From: Winogradskyella vidalii
GTDB taxonomy: Bacteria > Bacteroidota > Bacteroidia > Flavobacteriales > Flavobacteriaceae
Assembly: GCF_013403955.1 (NCBI RefSeq)
Contig: NZ_JABFDG010000001.1
Location: 1,116,001 to 1,180,000 of the forward strand
Length of the DNA: 64,000 bases
Reading direction: 5' to 3'
Shown here piece after piece: positions 62,371 through 64,000 of the stretch. The position numbers were made by a program, and so were the translations under genes. The notes under the pieces are model-generated. The model was not told the DNA's origin. It ran no database searches and saw only the letters and a program-made list of their open reading frames with translations. Position 1 is the stretch's first letter; every line of letters starts with the position of its first letter.

Positions 62371-64000
62371 TTAGAGTTTAATGATTTTTTTAATAATTGT
62401 GTTGTAGTTTGTTGTGATATTTAAGAAATAAATACCTGCAGGAAAATTAAGCATACTATAAGTTTCTGAGGGTGAATATTGTTTTATTTGTCTTCCCTTA
62501 ACGTCATACATGTCTACCGAAATGATATTTGTTTCACTTAAGCTTTCTATTATAAAATAGTTTGCTACAGGATTTGGATAAAGATTAATTTTAGAATGAT
62601 TGAATTCACTTATACTTAAATTATTCTGAATAGTAGTGATTTCATCATTTGTAATTATTGGATAATTATAATCAAAATAAATACCAGCTATATTACTAAT
62701 ACTTTCACCTACATCTAAAGTTGGTAAACTTTGAATTTTAAATAATATATAGCCATCATTGTGTGCATCATTAAACGGTAATTCTATGTTTTCAAACACA
62801 AATTCTACTTCATCATCATTAAGTATTCTGGTATAAAAATCATGACTAGCACCTAAAGGGATTAATGACGAGATATCAAATTTTGTAATATCAATAAAAT
62901 CTTTAACAACAACGTTTACTGCATTCGCTGTGCCTAAATTTTCAAAGCGTATTAAATAGTGAATAAATTGCCCAACTTGATCAGGTGTTATTGTTTTGCC
63001 TTCCAAGCAAGTTTTATCATTTGGGTCATATGAGTTTACAACGTCTTGTTTAAATTCTATAGTGTTGTCTGCTGGTGTCTCATCAGTAGCTGCTGAATTA
63101 ATAGTGGCTGTAAAATTTAAAATATCACCATCATTTAATGGGAAATTGGAATCTGTAGGCGTGTTTAATGTCATGGTATATAGGACATCTCTACTTTCAC
63201 ATGGCATTAAGTCTTGGAAGTCCCATTGTAAACTGCCTGTAGTTTGTAAATTGGCCATCGGACTTGTGTCTAAAACAGCCATATAATCAGCATTAAAAGT
63301 AAGGTCTATAGTTCCTGAAAGTGTTGTATTACCTTTGTTTTTAAATACGATTTTATAGGCTGTATCAAATCCAGGACGAGCGACTTCAAGAGGTAGAATA
63401 ACAATTTCTAAATCATTGTAAATACCATTTGGTGTAATGCAGAAATTTTGAGAGTACGGTGAGGTTTCTGATGGAAAATCTACAGTAATACTTGTCGGTG
63501 AAATATTGAAATAGTCAGGATTTTCAATTAGTGGACTAATAGTATGTGTACCAGCTTGAACGTTAATATTGTAGTTTCCTGTGTTATCAGATATTATGCT
63601 GCCACTAGTTGTACCATCAGTTATATTATATTTTAAGTTAGGAAATATAATATCTTCACTATCACAGCCATTGTTATTGCTGTCTAATTTTTGATAGCCA
63701 CTAACCGTATAAAATTCGCCACCAGGAACAAAAGAGCAATAAGAATTTACATTATAAAAACTATTATATGCACCGTGATAATTAGCTAATTGTTCTATTT
63801 CATCATCATCTGCGCAAATGTATTGTAGATTAGGGCAAAAAGCACCATTGTAATTGTTACCAGATCCAAATTCTGCCTGAGTTGGTACACCATTTTTTTC
63901 ATTTAAATAAATAAGTTCTGGATTGTCATTAAAATTGAAATATTCAATATGTTGGTTATTACTGATGTCTAAGCTTGTTAATTGATTATTCTGACAATTA
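62371..64000 (-). CDS. Large T9SS surface protein with leucine-rich repeats, 5' end cut by window
   Basis: The frame is open from 64000 (window edge) to the stop at 62371, so at least 543 residues are coded and the start lies outside. A start at 63282 is only an internal Met. The visible N-terminal part has a leucine-rich repeat (NCQNNQLTSLDISNN) that ends at NPELIYLNEKNG. Then comes a Cys-bearing stretch, a prealbumin-like segment (GNYNINVQAGTHTISP), a long domain with YDPNDKTCLEG and FENLGTANAVNV, and a T9SS type A sorting domain (INLYPNPVANYFIIES ... PAGIYFLNITTNY). It is secreted to the cell surface. Role unknown, possibly adhesion. Confidence 0.93.
   Translation of the reverse strand, partial: NCQNNQLTSLDISNNQHIEYFNFNDNPELIYLNEKNGVPTQAEFGSGNNYNGAFCPNLQYICADDDEIEQLANYHGAYNSFYNVNSYCSFVPGGEFYTVSGYQKLDSNNNGCDSEDIIFPNLKYNITDGTTSGSIISDNTGNYNINVQAGTHTISPLIENPDYFNISPTSITVDFPSETSPYSQNFCITPNGIYNDLEIVILPLEVARPGFDTAYKIVFKNKGNTTLSGTIDLTFNADYMAVLDTSPMANLQTTGSLQWDFQDLMPCESRDVLYTMTLNTPTDSNFPLNDGDILNFTATINSAATDETPADNTIEFKQDVVNSYDPNDKTCLEGKTITPDQVGQFIHYLIRFENLGTANAVNVVVKDFIDITKFDISSLIPLGASHDFYTRILNDDEVEFVFENIELPFNDAHNDGYILFKIQSLPTLDVGESISNIAGIYFDYNYPIITNDEITTIQNNLSISEFNHSKINLYPNPVANYFIIESLSETNIISVDMYDVKGRQIKQYSPSETYSMLNFPAGIYFLNITTNYNTIIKKIIKL

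Noticed and set aside
1..64000. CRISPR arrays, insertion sequences, rRNA genes, origin of replication
   Set aside because: No spaced direct repeats, transposase reading frames, rRNA segments or DnaA-box clusters were seen.

Overview
The window is chromosomal DNA from a low-GC member of the Bacteroidota, most likely a Flavobacteriaceae species. The evidence is AT-rich sequence, several promoters with the Bacteroidetes -7 motif TAnnTTTG, secreted proteins with type IX secretion (T9SS) sorting tails, many SusC/BtuB-type TonB-dependent receptors, lipoproteins with CSSDDD-like tails, and families typical of the group (DUF4625, GIN/DUF2807 with PspC, RDD/SpoIIM/MoxR/DUF58 cluster). I see no prophage, insertion sequence, CRISPR array or rRNA operon. 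One tRNA gene (Pro, anticodon TGG) is present.

Layout. 1-2837: an M16 zinc peptidase cut by the window edge. 3298-8438: a tight operon udk, divIC/ftsB-like, methylmalonyl-CoA mutase small subunit, an unknown lipoprotein, and mutase large subunit. 8495-10035: a PQQ-type sugar dehydrogenase with a lipoprotein cytochrome c. 10141-10215: tRNA-Pro. 10300-15726: a cobalamin-riboswitch-controlled vitamin B12 capture operon (BtuB-like receptor, two BtuG-like beta-propellers, one T9SS surface protein). 16181-21153: a probable zinc locus (Fur/Zur-type regulator with a clear 9-1-9 palindrome upstream, a ZnuD-like receptor, two DUF4625 lipoproteins, a small exported Cys/His protein). 21150-27136: a probable copper locus (MbnH-MbnP pair, an OprC-like receptor with CxxxM and HxM motifs, a YtkA/CopC-like lipoprotein, two small CNGKC proteins). 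Three metal or cofactor uptake systems therefore lie almost back to back.

27351-35069 holds an SBF-like transporter, an aldehyde dehydrogenase and a stress-type cluster (YtxH, holin-like, DUF6327, AraC regulator, hemerythrin, PA2169 helix bundle, DUF1328), plus a SRAP/HMCES homologue that has lost catalytic residues. 35273-39204 is a TPR histidine kinase with its NarL-type regulator followed by a membrane protein and a SIMPL protein. 39603-43330 carries thioredoxin reductase and a YceI-porin-YceI group. 43338-47968 is the PadR-PspC-GIN domain operon and DUF4870. 48170-52186 includes AIM24, a conserved 65-residue protein, and divergent oxyR and dps sharing a good OxyR-type inverted repeat. 52540-59537 is the SpoIIM / DUF4129 / DUF4350 / MoxR / DUF58 membrane-complex operon with divergent RDD. 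59761-64000 has a TRIC channel, a YeiH-type exporter with a LysR regulator, and the C-terminal part of a leucine-rich-repeat T9SS protein that runs off the window.

The strongest biological theme is outer-membrane acquisition of B12, zinc and copper, each through a TonB receptor partnered with surface lipoproteins. Two of the loci also carry small exported proteins of similar design that I cannot assign to a named family.
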